DNA of 64,000 bases, taken from NCBI RefSeq assembly GCF_038593265.1, contig NZ_CP151979.1, forward strand, positions 1,488,001 through 1,552,000, written 5' to 3'. This stretch comes from Ureibacillus sp. FSL W7-1570. Its GTDB lineage: Bacteria > Bacillota > Bacilli > Bacillales_A > Planococcaceae. Below are positions 37,181 to 46,191 of the stretch, one piece after another (positions within the stretch are counted from its first letter, which is position 1; each line of letters starts with the position of its first letter). The notes under the pieces are model-generated. The model ran no database searches, was not told where the DNA came from, and saw only the letters and a list, made by a program, of their open reading frames with translations. Both the position numbers and the translations under genes were made by a program.

Positions 37181-37626
37181 ATCACGAGCTTCAAAGTGAC
37201 TCGCATCGATGGCGACATGTTCATCATTTAGAAAGCCTTCCAACATCGCTGTTTTGATGAGTGTATCGTTCATTTTATCTAGCACATCTGATTCACTAAT
37301 GACTTGAATCATGCGTGAATAAGAGCTTTCAGATGGTACGACATCAGACACAAGGAATCCACAGTCGAAACGAAATAAAGGATCATGGACCAAACGTTTG
37401 ACTAATCCTTCATTGTTGGAATTCGTTCGACAATACGAATAATCAGCGATTGAATCATTGCACCATCATTCAATTCACGTGGTGCACCTTTCAATGTCTT
37501 TTTAGAAAACAATTGAAAAATAGGTTGAATGTCAATCACACTAAAAATGGCATCATAACGATGGGAACTTTCCATTTCTAATAATTGATGGATGTCAAAA
37601 AGAGAAATTTGTTTTACAATAGTCAT
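37175..37626 (-). pseudogene. 5' part of a DDE transposase, frameshifted and truncated
   Basis: The gene starts at ATG 37626 with an AGGTGAG site and reads MTIVKQISLFDIHQLLEMES at first. A one-base loss near 37400 puts RIVERIPTMKD out of frame with the continuation LVHDPLFRFDCGFL. It ends at HVAIDASHFEARDA, where the first catalytic aspartate lies, and joins the ABC-F fragment. It is of the same type as the 3' half at 29078-29846, in opposite orientation. Inactive. Confidence 0.82.
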
Positions 37627-37724
37627 AGGGTACTCACCTCTTTCGTATGGTTTGTTTGGTTACTTACCATTATAACGAAATTTGGGGAGGTACCCATTTT
37701 TTATTGTCTTGAATCCCTTGAAAA

Positions 37725-38576
37725 TCAAGGGGTGAGAATTATGAAATTAACTCTACTAACAGTCTTTTTACAATATTCTTCCCAATAGTTGTCTTCATCT
37801 CCCCAAATCTCATGTAACCAAATGTACATTAGAATAATTTCAAGTTGTTGCTTCTTCCCTCTCATAAATGGTTTTTTTGAAATTTTTGTGTAAAGCGAAT
37901 TTAAGTTAAATAAATTTGTTTTTTGTTTATAATCATAAAAATAAGGCTTCCATTCTTCATTAGATTTAATCTTATGTTTTGTCGGCCAGAGAGAATCATT
38001 ATCAAAAAATCTCGAAGCATAATCTGTAGCAAAAGCCCAAATATTTACTTTATATTTATTCCAAGTATTTTCCAGCCAATCATTGATGTCATCTGAAATA
38101 AATACTGAAGGTTTATTTATTTCTTTTTCACTTTGAATTCTGTGATAATCCCTAATAAAGCGAAACAGCATTTCGGTTTGATCTTTTAAAAAAGGATTTT
38201 TTTTGATAAGTTGAGCATAACAATCATATGAACAACTCCTAAATTCATCATCTGTATGATATAAAAGAAAGAGCGGTTCCTTTTTTAAAAAGCTTATTAT
38301 TGAACGATGTATATGCTTATCATAATTATCATAAATATTAACCAACCAATCTTGAATATCTTTATCATACATTTCTAATTGATTCTTAAATTTTAATAAA
38401 CGTTCCTCCTGTAGAATGGTCTGCTCATTCATTTTATTAATATCCAAATATTGATTAAAATACTCGAAAATATAATTTACGCAAATTTGCATATTTTCCA
38501 ATCTTGCTTCTATATCAAACTCATTAATTTTGTCTTCCCGCTTTCTTTTTGCAATGTATTCTTCAATGGACAACAA
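37725..38576 (-). CDS. Hypothetical protein, 283 residues, AT-rich
   Basis: The frame begins at TTG 38576 behind GAAGGTGA and is complete. The protein is soluble, Lys/Glu/Asp/Asn- and aromatic-rich. It has an N-terminal helical stretch (IEEYIAKRKREDKINEFDIE), a middle with CSYDCYAQLIKKNPF, and a Trp-rich region near residues 160-215 (INDWLENTWNKYKVNIWAFA). I recognise no family. Its very low GC and place between a broken transposon and ISL3 suggest horizontally acquired cargo; a defence or phage-related role is possible but not shown. Confidence 0.6.
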   Translation of the reverse strand: MLSIEEYIAKRKREDKINEFDIEARLENMQICVNYIFEYFNQYLDINKMNEQTILQEERLLKFKNQLEMYDKDIQDWLVNIYDNYDKHIHRSIISFLKKEPLFLLYHTDDEFRSCSYDCYAQLIKKNPFLKDQTEMLFRFIRDYHRIQSEKEINKPSVFISDDINDWLENTWNKYKVNIWAFATDYASRFFDNDSLWPTKHKIKSNEEWKPYFYDYKQKTNLFNLNSLYTKISKKPFMRGKKQQLEIILMYIWLHEIWGDEDNYWEEYCKKTVSRVNFIILTP

Positions 38577-38661
38577 TTTAATTCACCTTCTATTTTTTAT
38601 AATTCATTAATATTAAATACAGGAAATAAAAATAGCTTTTTATACTATACTTTCATACTTA

Positions 38662-40157
38662 GGTTCTTTGTCAAATGGTGTTGGTGAATAAATTTTAGTG
38701 ACATTATTTGGTAATATGTAATCGGATGGCTTAGGGGAAATTCGAGGTTCCCCTAAGCTGTTTTTATTTTCGCTAAGTTTTGGGTAATGAATATTCGGTT
38801 TCTAAAGTGATAGAAGGATCGATAACCGAAAGAAATGCGTTTAATCACTTTGATTTTGTTATTAATCCCCTCTAAAATGCCGTTGTTATAATCATATTTC
38901 AACGTATTCTCCACGTAATTGATGTATTTGTTGATTGTCTTGATGGCGGTTTTCATATAGCTGGAAACGATATTTTGTTTATTCTCTAATGTTTTCTTTA
39001 GGAGCTCAAAGTCTTTGATTTTTATGCAATGTTGCACGTATTGATATAACTCATAGGACGCTTTTAATTCAGAATCTAAATCAATGAGATAGTGGAGAAT
39101 CTCCACCTCACACATATGCTTTTTAAAGCAACGATGATATTTATAGTTCTTATAATCAAGTTTTGTTTGATCTTTCAGAAGGAGCTTCCAGTATTTTTTT
39201 AATTTATTGTAATTCTTTTTATCCCGATTCATGACGTTGATGCGCGTTTTGTTTAAAGCTCTGCTAAATAGTTGGAGGATATGGAATTTGTCGAGTACGA
39301 TTTCCGCTTTAGGGAAAACTTCGTGGATTAAGGAAATATAAGGGCTGTACATATCGATGACAATCGTTTTTACCGCATCTCTCGCCTTCTTGGAATACCG
39401 TAAGAAATACTCTTTGAGGACATGTAATCTCCGGTCCTCCACGATATCCACAATCTCCCCCGTTTCAGAGTCGCAGAAAATAAAGGACATCGCTCCAGCT
39501 GCGGATTTCACTGATTTAAACTCATCAAAACACAAATGCTTTGGAAGGTAGTGAACATTTGGTTGATAATAGCTATAAAAGCTGTCAATGACACGACTGA
39601 CAGTGGCATGAGAAACATTATGTTTCATCGCAATATCTTTTTCGGATATTTTATCTTTGGCGTTTAAAGCAATCGCTACTTTAGTATTGTTGGAAATACA
39701 ACAGTTTTTAGCCACGACGCTCGTTTTTAAAGTAAACGTGGAATGACAATGTTTACAGAAATAACGCTGTTTACGCAATTTTAAGTAGGTATGAAAACCT
39801 GAAATGCTAGGCATTTTAATGAGAGACGTTTTAAAACCGTGTTTAATGATTTGAACATCAAAGACATGTCCACAAGCATAACAAGCTTTTGGTTGGTAAG
39901 TTAATTGGCCATAAAAGACTTTTGATTGGACCCCTTTAATGAGTTCTTCTGCACAAAAATTTTCATCAAATGTGATATTTTTGTCTTTTATATTGAGTAG
40001 GTTTCGTATAGAATGATGGTGAGACATGTGACACAACTCCTTTGGAAAATGTGTTTTGGCGATTACATTTTACCAGAGTTTTGTCACTGTCTCATTTTTT
40101 TTTGTTCAAAAAAATTGGTGCTGGTTTATACTCACCAACACCAAATATTATAGAGCC
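38662..40157 (-). mobile_element. ISL3-family element, complete
   Basis: The element is 1496 bp. The left end GGTTCTTTGTCAAATGG and inverted right end GGCTCTATAATATTTGG are followed on both sides by TGTTGGTGA. An exact 8-bp target duplication catactta lies at 38654-38661 and 40158-40165, the size typical for ISL3. A hairpin (CTTAGGGGAA/TTCCCCTAAG, about 38729-38757) precedes the end of the transposase gene. It landed about 20 bp beyond the tmRNA terminator. Confidence 0.95.
38753..40027 (-). CDS. ISL3-family transposase
   Basis: The 424-residue transposase has an N-terminal zinc-ribbon pair (CYACGH and CKHCHSTF), an HTH_29-like helix-turn-helix (ISEKDIAMKHNVSHATVSRVI), and the DDE_Tnp_ISL3 core (LCFDEFKSVKSA, TIVIDMYSPYISLI, GILEGINNKIKVIKR). 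I chose ATG 40027, nine bases after AGGAG; an in-frame TTG lies three codons upstream. It is complete and probably active. Confidence 0.93.
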   Translation of the reverse strand: MSHHHSIRNLLNIKDKNITFDENFCAEELIKGVQSKVFYGQLTYQPKACYACGHVFDVQIIKHGFKTSLIKMPSISGFHTYLKLRKQRYFCKHCHSTFTLKTSVVAKNCCISNNTKVAIALNAKDKISEKDIAMKHNVSHATVSRVIDSFYSYYQPNVHYLPKHLCFDEFKSVKSAAGAMSFIFCDSETGEIVDIVEDRRLHVLKEYFLRYSKKARDAVKTIVIDMYSPYISLIHEVFPKAEIVLDKFHILQLFSRALNKTRINVMNRDKKNYNKLKKYWKLLLKDQTKLDYKNYKYHRCFKKHMCEVEILHYLIDLDSELKASYELYQYVQHCIKIKDFELLKKTLENKQNIVSSYMKTAIKTINKYINYVENTLKYDYNNGILEGINNKIKVIKRISFGYRSFYHFRNRIFITQNLAKIKTA

Positions 40158-40179
40158 CATACTTATAGAGATTTTATGA

Positions 40180-40225
40180 TAAAAGAAAAAGGCCAAAACC
40201 TTGATACATCAAGTGTTTTGACCTT
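40180..40225 (-). terminator. tmRNA terminator
   Basis: On the minus strand AAGGTCAAAACACTTGAT pairs with ATCAAGGTTTTGGCCTT and is followed by TTTTTCTTTT. It lies about 30 bp after the tmRNA 3' end. Confidence 0.88.
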
Positions 40226-40251
40226 AGGTGATTTTTATTAATTTAATTGTA

Positions 40252-40604
40252 TGGAGACGGCGGGAGTCGAACCCGCGTCCAGAAACTCCAACACTTAAGC
40301 ATCTACGCGTGTAGTTTGTCTATTGGGATTTCGCGTTGCATTCTGCCGACAAACAGGCGTCCTGCACGCTAGCTTGTTGAGTCTCTTGCCAGTGCCCCAA
40401 GCAAGGCACTCGCCGTAGCCCACTCAAGATGAACCCTAATGCAGCCACATGGGCGATGGCTGATTAGAGTGCCTTAGCAAATTAAGCAGCTAAAGCGTAA
40501 GATTGTTTGTTGCCAGTTATTTTTAACTGCCGTTGATCACGGAGACGAGCCCTCCGACGCGCAGCTCAAGCTTGAACCATTCCTGTCGAATCCGTAACGT
40601 CCCC
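40252..40604 (-). ncRNA. ssrA: tmRNA
   Basis: The transcript begins GGGGACGTTACGGATTCGAC and ends in a T-arm GTTCGACTCCCGCCGTCTCC plus discriminator A, giving the tRNA-Ala-like acceptor stem. The next genomic bases are TAC, so CCA is not encoded and must be added. The reading frame at 40514-40482 encodes GNKQSYALAA and stop, with the usual ALAA degron. The preceding TAAAAATAACT matches the resume-codon context of Bacillales tmRNAs. It rescues stalled ribosomes together with SmpB, encoded upstream. A TATACT -10 box lies 8 bp upstream of the first base. Confidence 0.96.
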
Positions 40605-40769
40605 TTCATAGTATACTACAAAAGGACTACGGTCATTTGAGAACGTCCAAACTGGCTGTCTTCGATTATCATTATACTTTAATCCTAAACTATTTGCAAG
40701 TATCCGGGACAAGTTTTTAGTATATTCCTTTGATAAATATCACTTTTTTGATTAAGACGTAAATCAATC

Positions 40770-41234
40770 CTATTGGTTTTTCAATTTCAATGCGCGTTCC
40801 ATTTCGCGTTTTGCTTCTTTCTTCCGCTCATCGGCGCGTTTATCATATTTTTTCTTCCCTTTTCCGAGGCCGATCAACAATTTCGCGTAACCGTCTTTGA
40901 TATAGATTTTCAGCGGTACAATCGTATAGCCGTCCCGTTTTACCGCACCGGCCAGTTCGGCAATTTCCTTTTTATGTAGAAGCAGTTTCCGCACCCTTAA
41001 TGGATCATGGTTGAAGCGGTTTCCCTGTTCATAAGGGCTGATGTGCATGTTGTGGATCCACGCTTCCCCGTTCCGGATTAATACGAAGGAATCTTTCAAT
41101 TGCACGCGGCCAGCACGGATGGATTTGATTTCGGTTCCTTGCAACACCATGCCGGCTTCAAAAGTCTTTTCAATAAAATAATCATGGGTCGCTTTTTTGT
41201 TTTGGGCAATGACTTTTCCTGTTCCTTTTGGCAT
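40770..41234 (-). CDS. smpB: SsrA-binding protein SmpB
   Basis: The 154-residue OB-fold protein binds the tRNA-like part of tmRNA and carries it to stalled ribosomes. The N-terminal [20 protein letters not shown], the central [16 protein letters not shown] and the C-terminal basic tail ([19 protein letters not shown]) are all family-typical. Length is standard. It lies directly upstream of ssrA in the same orientation. Confidence 0.97.
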   Translation of the reverse strand: MPKGTGKVIAQNKKATHDYFIEKTFEAGMVLQGTEIKSIRAGRVQLKDSFVLIRNGEAWIHNMHISPYEQGNRFNHDPLRVRKLLLHKKEIAELAGAVKRDGYTIVPLKIYIKDGYAKLLIGLGKGKKKYDKRADERKKEAKREMERALKLKNQ

Positions 41235-41260
41235 CTTTTACACCTCTCTAAACACACAAT

Positions 41261-41314
41261 AAAAGGCTGCATGAAATACTTTATTTCCATTTTAAAGTAT
41301 TTTCACAACAGCCT
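41261..41314 (-). terminator. Terminator-like hairpin between rnr and smpB
   Basis: A long imperfect hairpin (AGGCTG...CAGCCT outer arms, AATACTTTAAAA/TTTAAAGTATT inner arms) on the minus strand is followed by TTTTATTG. It lies after rnr and before smpB, so it would end or attenuate rnr read-through into smpB. Confidence 0.65.
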
Positions 41315-41353
41315 CTAGTATAATTCTTCGACAGCTGTTTGTCGATTCATCGA

Positions 41354-43657
41354 CTACTTTCTTTTCTTCTTTTTCCCTTTTTTGGCGACGCCTTCGTAAA
41401 ATTTCTCTTTCTTCTTGCCTTTTCTGCCGCGCTCTTCTTCCTCTTTATCTTTCCGTTTTCTTTGCTTCCGTTCCGCCTGGATCACTTTCGGGGCCTCTCT
41501 TCGAACTTTGTGGAAGGATTTGACCATATCCACAATTTCAAAGTCGATGGAGGATTCGTCCAAATTCACATTGGCAACCCGGACCTTCACTTCATCCCCA
41601 ATGCGGAAGATGCGTCCGGTATATTCCCCGACCATGATCATCTGGCGTTCATCGAAGTGATAGTAGTCATCGGTCAAATTCGTAATGTGGACGAGCCCTT
41701 CGATTGTATTCGGCAGCTCGACGAAAATGCCGAAGTTCGTTACAGAAGAAACAATGCCCACAAATTCTTCGCCGATTTTGTCGGACATGTATTGGGCTTT
41801 CTTCAGCGATTCCACATCCCGTTCGGCATCCACCGCTCTCCGTTCACATTCAGACGTATGGTCGGCGATTTCATCCATCACTTGCGCCCATTTGAAAATC
41901 GTCTGTTTCGAAACATCGCCTTCAAATAAATAAGTACGGATCAACCGGTGCACAATCAAGTCCGGATAACGGCGGATTGGCGAAGTGAAATGGGTATAAA
42001 AGTCCGTTGATAACCCGAAGTGGCCAATGGATTCCGGATAATATCTCGCCTGTTGCAACGAACGAAGGAGCATTGTCGAAATAACCGGCTCTTCCGGCAA
42101 ACCTTTAATGGATTCAAGAATTTCCTGCAAGGCTTTCGGATGGACGGAATTTCCTGTCCCTTTCACAATCAACCCAAAGTTAGTAATGAATTCAAAGAAG
42201 CGTTGCAATTTTTCCGGTTTCGGATCTTCGTGGATACGGTAAAGGAATGGCACTTCCATCCAATGGAAATGTTCCGCCACCGTTTCATTGGCGCAAAGCA
42301 TGAATTCCTCGATGATGCGTTCGGCAATCGTGCGCTCCCTTAGCACCACGTCGATTGGCCACCCTTCTTCATTCACCACGATTTTCGCTTCTTCAAAGTC
42401 AAAATCGATGGCGCCGCGGTTCATGCGTTTTTTGCGCAAAATGAGGGCCAATTCCTTCATTTCCTTGAACATCGGAACAAGCGGTTTATAGCGTTCAATG
42501 AGCGCTTCGTTTTCCTCTTCCAATATTTTATATACATCGGAATAGGTCATCCGTTCCGTTGTCCGGATCACGCTCGGGAAGATTTCATGCTCAATGACGT
42601 TCCCGTTTTGGTCGATAATCATTTCACAGGAAATCGTCAAGCGGTCCACTTGGGGATTCAAAGAGCATATTCCGTTTGATAACCGGTGGGGGATCATTGG
42701 AATCACGCGGTCCGCCAAGTAAACGCTCGTTCCGCGTTTATAGGCTTCTTTATCGAGCAAAGAGCCTTCTTTCACATAGTAACTTACATCGGCAATGTGA
42801 ACACCCAATTTATATGTGCCATCTTCATTTTTCGTCACCGTCACCGCATCGTCCAAGTCTTTCGCATCTGCGCCGTCAATCGTCACAATCGTTTCATTTC
42901 GTAAATCCCGGCGTCCCACCAAATCTTCTTCCGCAATCACATCCGGCACTTTTGCCGCTTCTTTCAGCACCTCTTCCGGAAATTCCGGCGGGATATCATG
43001 TTGAAAAATGATGGATAAAATATCCACACCCGGATCGTTTTTATGCCCTAAAATTTTGATGATGACGCCCGTTGCCGATTTGATTTCGCTCGGCCAGTTC
43101 GTCACTTCCACAACCACTTTATGGCCGTCCACAGCGCCCAGCGAATCTTCCTTGGCAACGAAAATATCCATGTTCAACCGTTTATCGTCCGGCACGACAA
43201 AGCCGAAGCCGCGATTGGCCTGGTATGTGCCGACAAAGGTTGTTTTGGAACGCTCCACCACTTTGATGATGGTGCCTTCCCGCTTCTCGCCGGAAGATTC
43301 TTTCAATACGCGCACTAAAACAATGTCCCCGTTCAATGCGCCATTGACTTCGTGCGGCGGGATGAAAATGTCATCCAACCCTTCTTCCTCTGGTGTGACA
43401 AATCCGAAGCCCTTTGAGTGGCCGATAAATTTTCCCCGGAGCAGGTTCATCCGTTCCGGCAAGCCGTAGCGGTTCGAGCGGGAACGGACGATGTACCCCT
43501 GATCTTCCATGCGGACAAGGGCTTTGACCAATTCTTTGAATTCATCGGCCGTTTCAATGCCGAGCACCTCTTCCAGTTCATCCACTTTAAGCGGCTTATA
43601 ATCTTCTTCCTTCATTAAATTTAAAATTCTTTGCTCAAGCTCAGTATGTTGTGCCAT
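41354..43657 (-). CDS. rnr: Ribonuclease R
   Basis: The 767-residue 3'-5' exoribonuclease degrades structured RNA and, with tmRNA-SmpB, non-stop mRNA. Domains in order are an N-terminal winged helix (about 1-70), two cold-shock domains ([20 protein letters not shown] and [19 protein letters not shown]), and the RNB catalytic domain with [14 protein letters not shown] near residue 268. An S1 domain ([19 protein letters not shown]) and a long Lys/Arg/Glu tail follow. I chose ATG 43657 right after AAGGAGGGATTGTG; an in-frame codon 7 upstream has no site. The secG-est-rnr-smpB-ssrA order is the Bacillales arrangement. Confidence 0.96.
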   Translation of the reverse strand: MAQHTELEQRILNLMKEEDYKPLKVDELEEVLGIETADEFKELVKALVRMEDQGYIVRSRSNRYGLPERMNLLRGKFIGHSKGFGFVTPEEEGLDDIFIPPHEVNGALNGDIVLVRVLKESSGEKREGTIIKVVERSKTTFVGTYQANRGFGFVVPDDKRLNMDIFVAKEDSLGAVDGHKVVVEVTNWPSEIKSATGVIIKILGHKNDPGVDILSIIFQHDIPPEFPEEVLKEAAKVPDVIAEEDLVGRRDLRNETIVTIDGADAKDLDDAVTVTKNEDGTYKLGVHIADVSYYVKEGSLLDKEAYKRGTSVYLADRVIPMIPHRLSNGICSLNPQVDRLTISCEMIIDQNGNVIEHEIFPSVIRTTERMTYSDVYKILEEENEALIERYKPLVPMFKEMKELALILRKKRMNRGAIDFDFEEAKIVVNEEGWPIDVVLRERTIAERIIEEFMLCANETVAEHFHWMEVPFLYRIHEDPKPEKLQRFFEFITNFGLIVKGTGNSVHPKALQEILESIKGLPEEPVISTMLLRSLQQARYYPESIGHFGLSTDFYTHFTSPIRRYPDLIVHRLIRTYLFEGDVSKQTIFKWAQVMDEIADHTSECERRAVDAERDVESLKKAQYMSDKIGEEFVGIVSSVTNFGIFVELPNTIEGLVHITNLTDDYYHFDERQMIMVGEYTGRIFRIGDEVKVRVANVNLDESSIDFEIVDMVKSFHKVRREAPKVIQAERKQRKRKDKEEEERGRKGKKKEKFYEGVAKKGKKKKRK

Positions 43658-43682
43658 CACAATCCCTCCTTTATTCAAACCT

Positions 43683-44432
43683 TCACTGATCTTCCCAGTC
43701 CAGGCTTTCCAAAAATTCGTAAATCACTTCATGCAATTGTTGTTTTTCTTTGTCCAAAGTAATGACATGACTCGATTCTTCAAACCAAACCAGTTTTTTA
43801 TTCAAGGATTCCACATTCTCATAGATAATATGAGCAGAATTCGGGTCAATAATTTCATCATGTCTTGATTGAATGACGAGAATCGGTGCATATACTAAGT
43901 CGAGATCGTTTCGGACTTCCTGGACGAACTGCTGCAAATCCGCCAAACCCGGCATGCCCTTTTGGCGGATCGCTTCAATTTCTTCGGTGATTTGCTGTTC
44001 CGATTTCCCTTCATATTTTTTATATTCTTTGGCATATTTGATGACGCCTTTAAACATCATGTCCGTCGTTCTCATCGTCATTGGGGAGCACATCGTAATG
44101 ACACCTTTCAGAGGGACGTTCATGGCAAGTTTTAATGACAAAACGCCTCCCAGGGACAATCCGGCAACCGCAATTTGCTCATATCCTTTTTCCTTCAAGG
44201 TTTCATAAGCTTTTACGACATCTTCCCACCATTCTTTCGGCCCTGTTTTGATGAGTTCTTCCGGCGGTACACCATGGCCACGGTAATGGGGCGCATAACT
44301 TGTATAGCCTTTTTTTTCAAGAAAGCGGCCGAGCATCCGAACATCCGCGGAACTTCCGGTAAACCCGTGAAGCAGGAGCACCGCGCGCTTTCCTGCAGGG
44401 AAAAAGAAGGGTTGCTGTTCTTTTTTCTTCAT
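43683..44432 (-). CDS. Carboxylesterase, Est30/YvaK type
   Basis: The 249-residue alpha/beta-hydrolase has an HGFTGSS oxyanion-loop motif near residue 21 and the nucleophile elbow GLSLGG near residue 94. The acid is in SRHDEIIDP and the His in ESSHVITLD. This matches the thermostable Est30 monoacylglycerol lipase/carboxylesterase family in length and motifs. I chose ATG 44432 five bases after GGAGG rather than the upstream in-frame TTG. It is 26 bp from rnr and is probably cotranscribed with it. Confidence 0.9.
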   Translation of the reverse strand: MKKKEQQPFFFPAGKRAVLLLHGFTGSSADVRMLGRFLEKKGYTSYAPHYRGHGVPPEELIKTGPKEWWEDVVKAYETLKEKGYEQIAVAGLSLGGVLSLKLAMNVPLKGVITMCSPMTMRTTDMMFKGVIKYAKEYKKYEGKSEQQITEEIEAIRQKGMPGLADLQQFVQEVRNDLDLVYAPILVIQSRHDEIIDPNSAHIIYENVESLNKKLVWFEESSHVITLDKEKQQLHEVIYEFLESLDWEDQ

Positions 44433-44528
44433 AAGTTCCTCCAACAATTGTATGTCAACATTCCTTCATTTATTTTTGTGCCCATTATTTTCGTGAATAT
44501 ACAAATTTTCTCTCTCCATTATAAATGA

Positions 44529-44558
44529 AAAAGCCTAACCATGCTTGGTTAGACTTTT
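44529..44558 (-). terminator. Terminator after secG
   Basis: On the minus strand AAGTCTAACCAAGCATGGTTAGGCTT folds into a tight hairpin followed by TTTC. It lies 11 bp beyond the secG stop, separating secG from the esterase gene. Partial read-through is possible. Confidence 0.75.
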
Positions 44559-44568
44559 ATTTTATCCA

Positions 44569-44796
44569 TTAAAACTTGATAACCAACAATGTTAAAATGA
44601 AAAACAATACCGCAAGAACAATGGTTGTTCTATGTAAAATCAAATCGATTCCTCTAGCTTTCGTTTTACCGAATAGTTGTTCAGCTCCACCAGAGATGGC
44701 ACCTGATAAGCCTGCACTTTTACCAGATTGCAATAATACCACGGCGATTAAAGCAAGAGATACAAGAATTAATAATACCAACAATACAGTATGCAA
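44569..44796 (-). CDS. secG: Preprotein translocase subunit SecG
   Basis: The 75-residue membrane protein of the SecYEG channel has two helices (about 2-24 and 53-73) around the family loop [24 protein letters not shown]. The most likely start is the TTG at 44796 giving (M)HTVLLVLL, because AGGAGGTGG lies just upstream. An in-frame ATG at 44817 overlaps that site. Confidence 0.93.
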   Translation of the reverse strand: MHTVLLVLLILVSLALIAVVLLQSGKSAGLSGAISGGAEQLFGKTKARGIDLILHRTTIVLAVLFFILTLLVIKF

Positions 44797-45022
44797 TAGT
44801 CCCACCTCCTGAACCATAACTTCCTTTAGTATAGCAAAAACCCATTTCCGTTACAATCTTTGTAAAAAAAATGAAATATTATTTATGTATATTATTTTAT
44901 CCGGATGCTTCCTTGTATATAATCAAAAAGTTCTATTTTTTCAGAATTTTATTGATTTTGTTTTACTATTTTCATAAAATATATTTCACTCAACATTTTT
45001 AGGTAGTAAGAGAGGGATTTTG

Positions 45023-45973
45023 ATGAACACGTTTCAAAAAATAGGGAAATTTGCAGGCGATACTTTTGCATTATGGGTATTATTGGCTGCGGGTCTCGCC
45101 ATGTGGATTCCCGAATATTTCACTTGGATTTCCCCATGGATCACAACATTGCTTGGAATTGTCATGTTCGGCATGGGGATGACGTTAAAATTGGAAGATT
45201 TTAAATTGGTCTTATTGCAGCCTAAAGGGGTTATCATCGGCATTATCGGACAATTTACCATCATGCCATTCCTTGCTTTTGTCTTGGCGAAACTTTTCCA
45301 GCTTCCACCTGAAATTGCGGTTGGCGTGATTTTGGTCGGTTGCTGTCCAGGGGGAACGGCATCAAACGTCATGACGTTCTTGGCAAAAGGGAATACGGCG
45401 TTATCCGTAACCATTACTTCCTGTACCACATTGCTTGCCCCAATCGTGACACCTGCATTGATTTACTTTTTGGCGAGCGAATGGCTGCCGGTTTCTTTCA
45501 TGGCCATGTTCCTTTCAGTGGTAAAAGTCGTGTTGATTCCGATTGTTTTAGGGATTCTTGCGCAAATCTTCTTTAAACCGGTTGTTGAAAAAAGTATCGA
45601 TATTTTGCCAACAATTTCCGTTACTGCGATTGTATTAATTGTTGCAGCCGTCGTTAGCGGTAGCCGTGATAAAATTATCGAATCTGGTTTATTGATTTTG
45701 GCGATCGTTATTTTACATAACGGATTGGGTTATGCAATCGGCTATTTGGCAGCGAAAGTGTTTCGCTTGGATTATGAAGATAAAAAGGCGGTGGCCATCG
45801 AAGTGGGTATGCAAAACTCCGGATTGGGTGCAAGTTTGGCAGCAACCCATTTCGATCCGGTTTCTGCCGTGCCAAGCGCCATCTTCAGCTTCTGGCACAA
45901 TATTTCCGGCCCAATTTTGGCAACGTATTGGGCGAAGAGGGCAAGCAAGCGGAAAGTGGCGCAGGGTGATTGA
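45023..45973 (+). CDS. Bile acid:sodium symporter (BASS) family transporter
   Basis: This 316-residue protein has about nine to ten membrane segments. The BASS motifs GVILVGCCPGGTASNVMTFLAKGNTALSV (near 105-135) and the crossover EVGMQNSGLGASLAATHF (near 255-272) are present. Bacterial members take up organic anions or pantoate; the substrate here is unknown. The ATG at 45023 follows AGAGAGGG. It is transcribed alone, divergently from secG, with its own terminator. Confidence 0.9.
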   Translation: MNTFQKIGKFAGDTFALWVLLAAGLAMWIPEYFTWISPWITTLLGIVMFGMGMTLKLEDFKLVLLQPKGVIIGIIGQFTIMPFLAFVLAKLFQLPPEIAVGVILVGCCPGGTASNVMTFLAKGNTALSVTITSCTTLLAPIVTPALIYFLASEWLPVSFMAMFLSVVKVVLIPIVLGILAQIFFKPVVEKSIDILPTISVTAIVLIVAAVVSGSRDKIIESGLLILAIVILHNGLGYAIGYLAAKVFRLDYEDKKAVAIEVGMQNSGLGASLAATHFDPVSAVPSAIFSFWHNISGPILATYWAKRASKRKVAQGD

Positions 45974-45990
45974 TTTTTATTCTAGTAAAT

Positions 45991-46023
45991 CAAGGCGTAA
46001 CTTGTGAGGTTGCGCCTTTTTTA
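45991..46023 (+). terminator. Terminator of the BASS transporter gene
   Basis: AAGGCGTAAC and GGTTGCGCCTT form a stem around TTGTGA and are followed by TTTTATTTTT. Confidence 0.85.
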
Positions 46024-46191
46024 TTTTTGTGCAAAATGGCGCATATTTATTGCATTCCCTTTACAAAAAGTGCTGTTGTTGTTTTTAAATTTTGATTTTC
46101 GGGTCGATTTTCCGCTCAAAATTTTATTTTCAGGTAAAATATTCCAATTCTTTATCAATTGTTTTATTATTTGGCTGAAGGAGGTGAAGAG

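Noticed and set aside
36380-37393. A single real gene joining transposase-like and ABC-F sequence
   Set aside because: The start is a TTG inside a frameshifted transposase, and the two parts belong to unrelated families. I annotated them as two gene remnants instead.
41339-43618. Long frames antisense to rnr, and similar ones opposite gpmI, pgk, tpiA and gap
   Set aside because: They lie opposite well-supported genes, lack ribosome sites and match no family; they reflect codon bias of the real genes.
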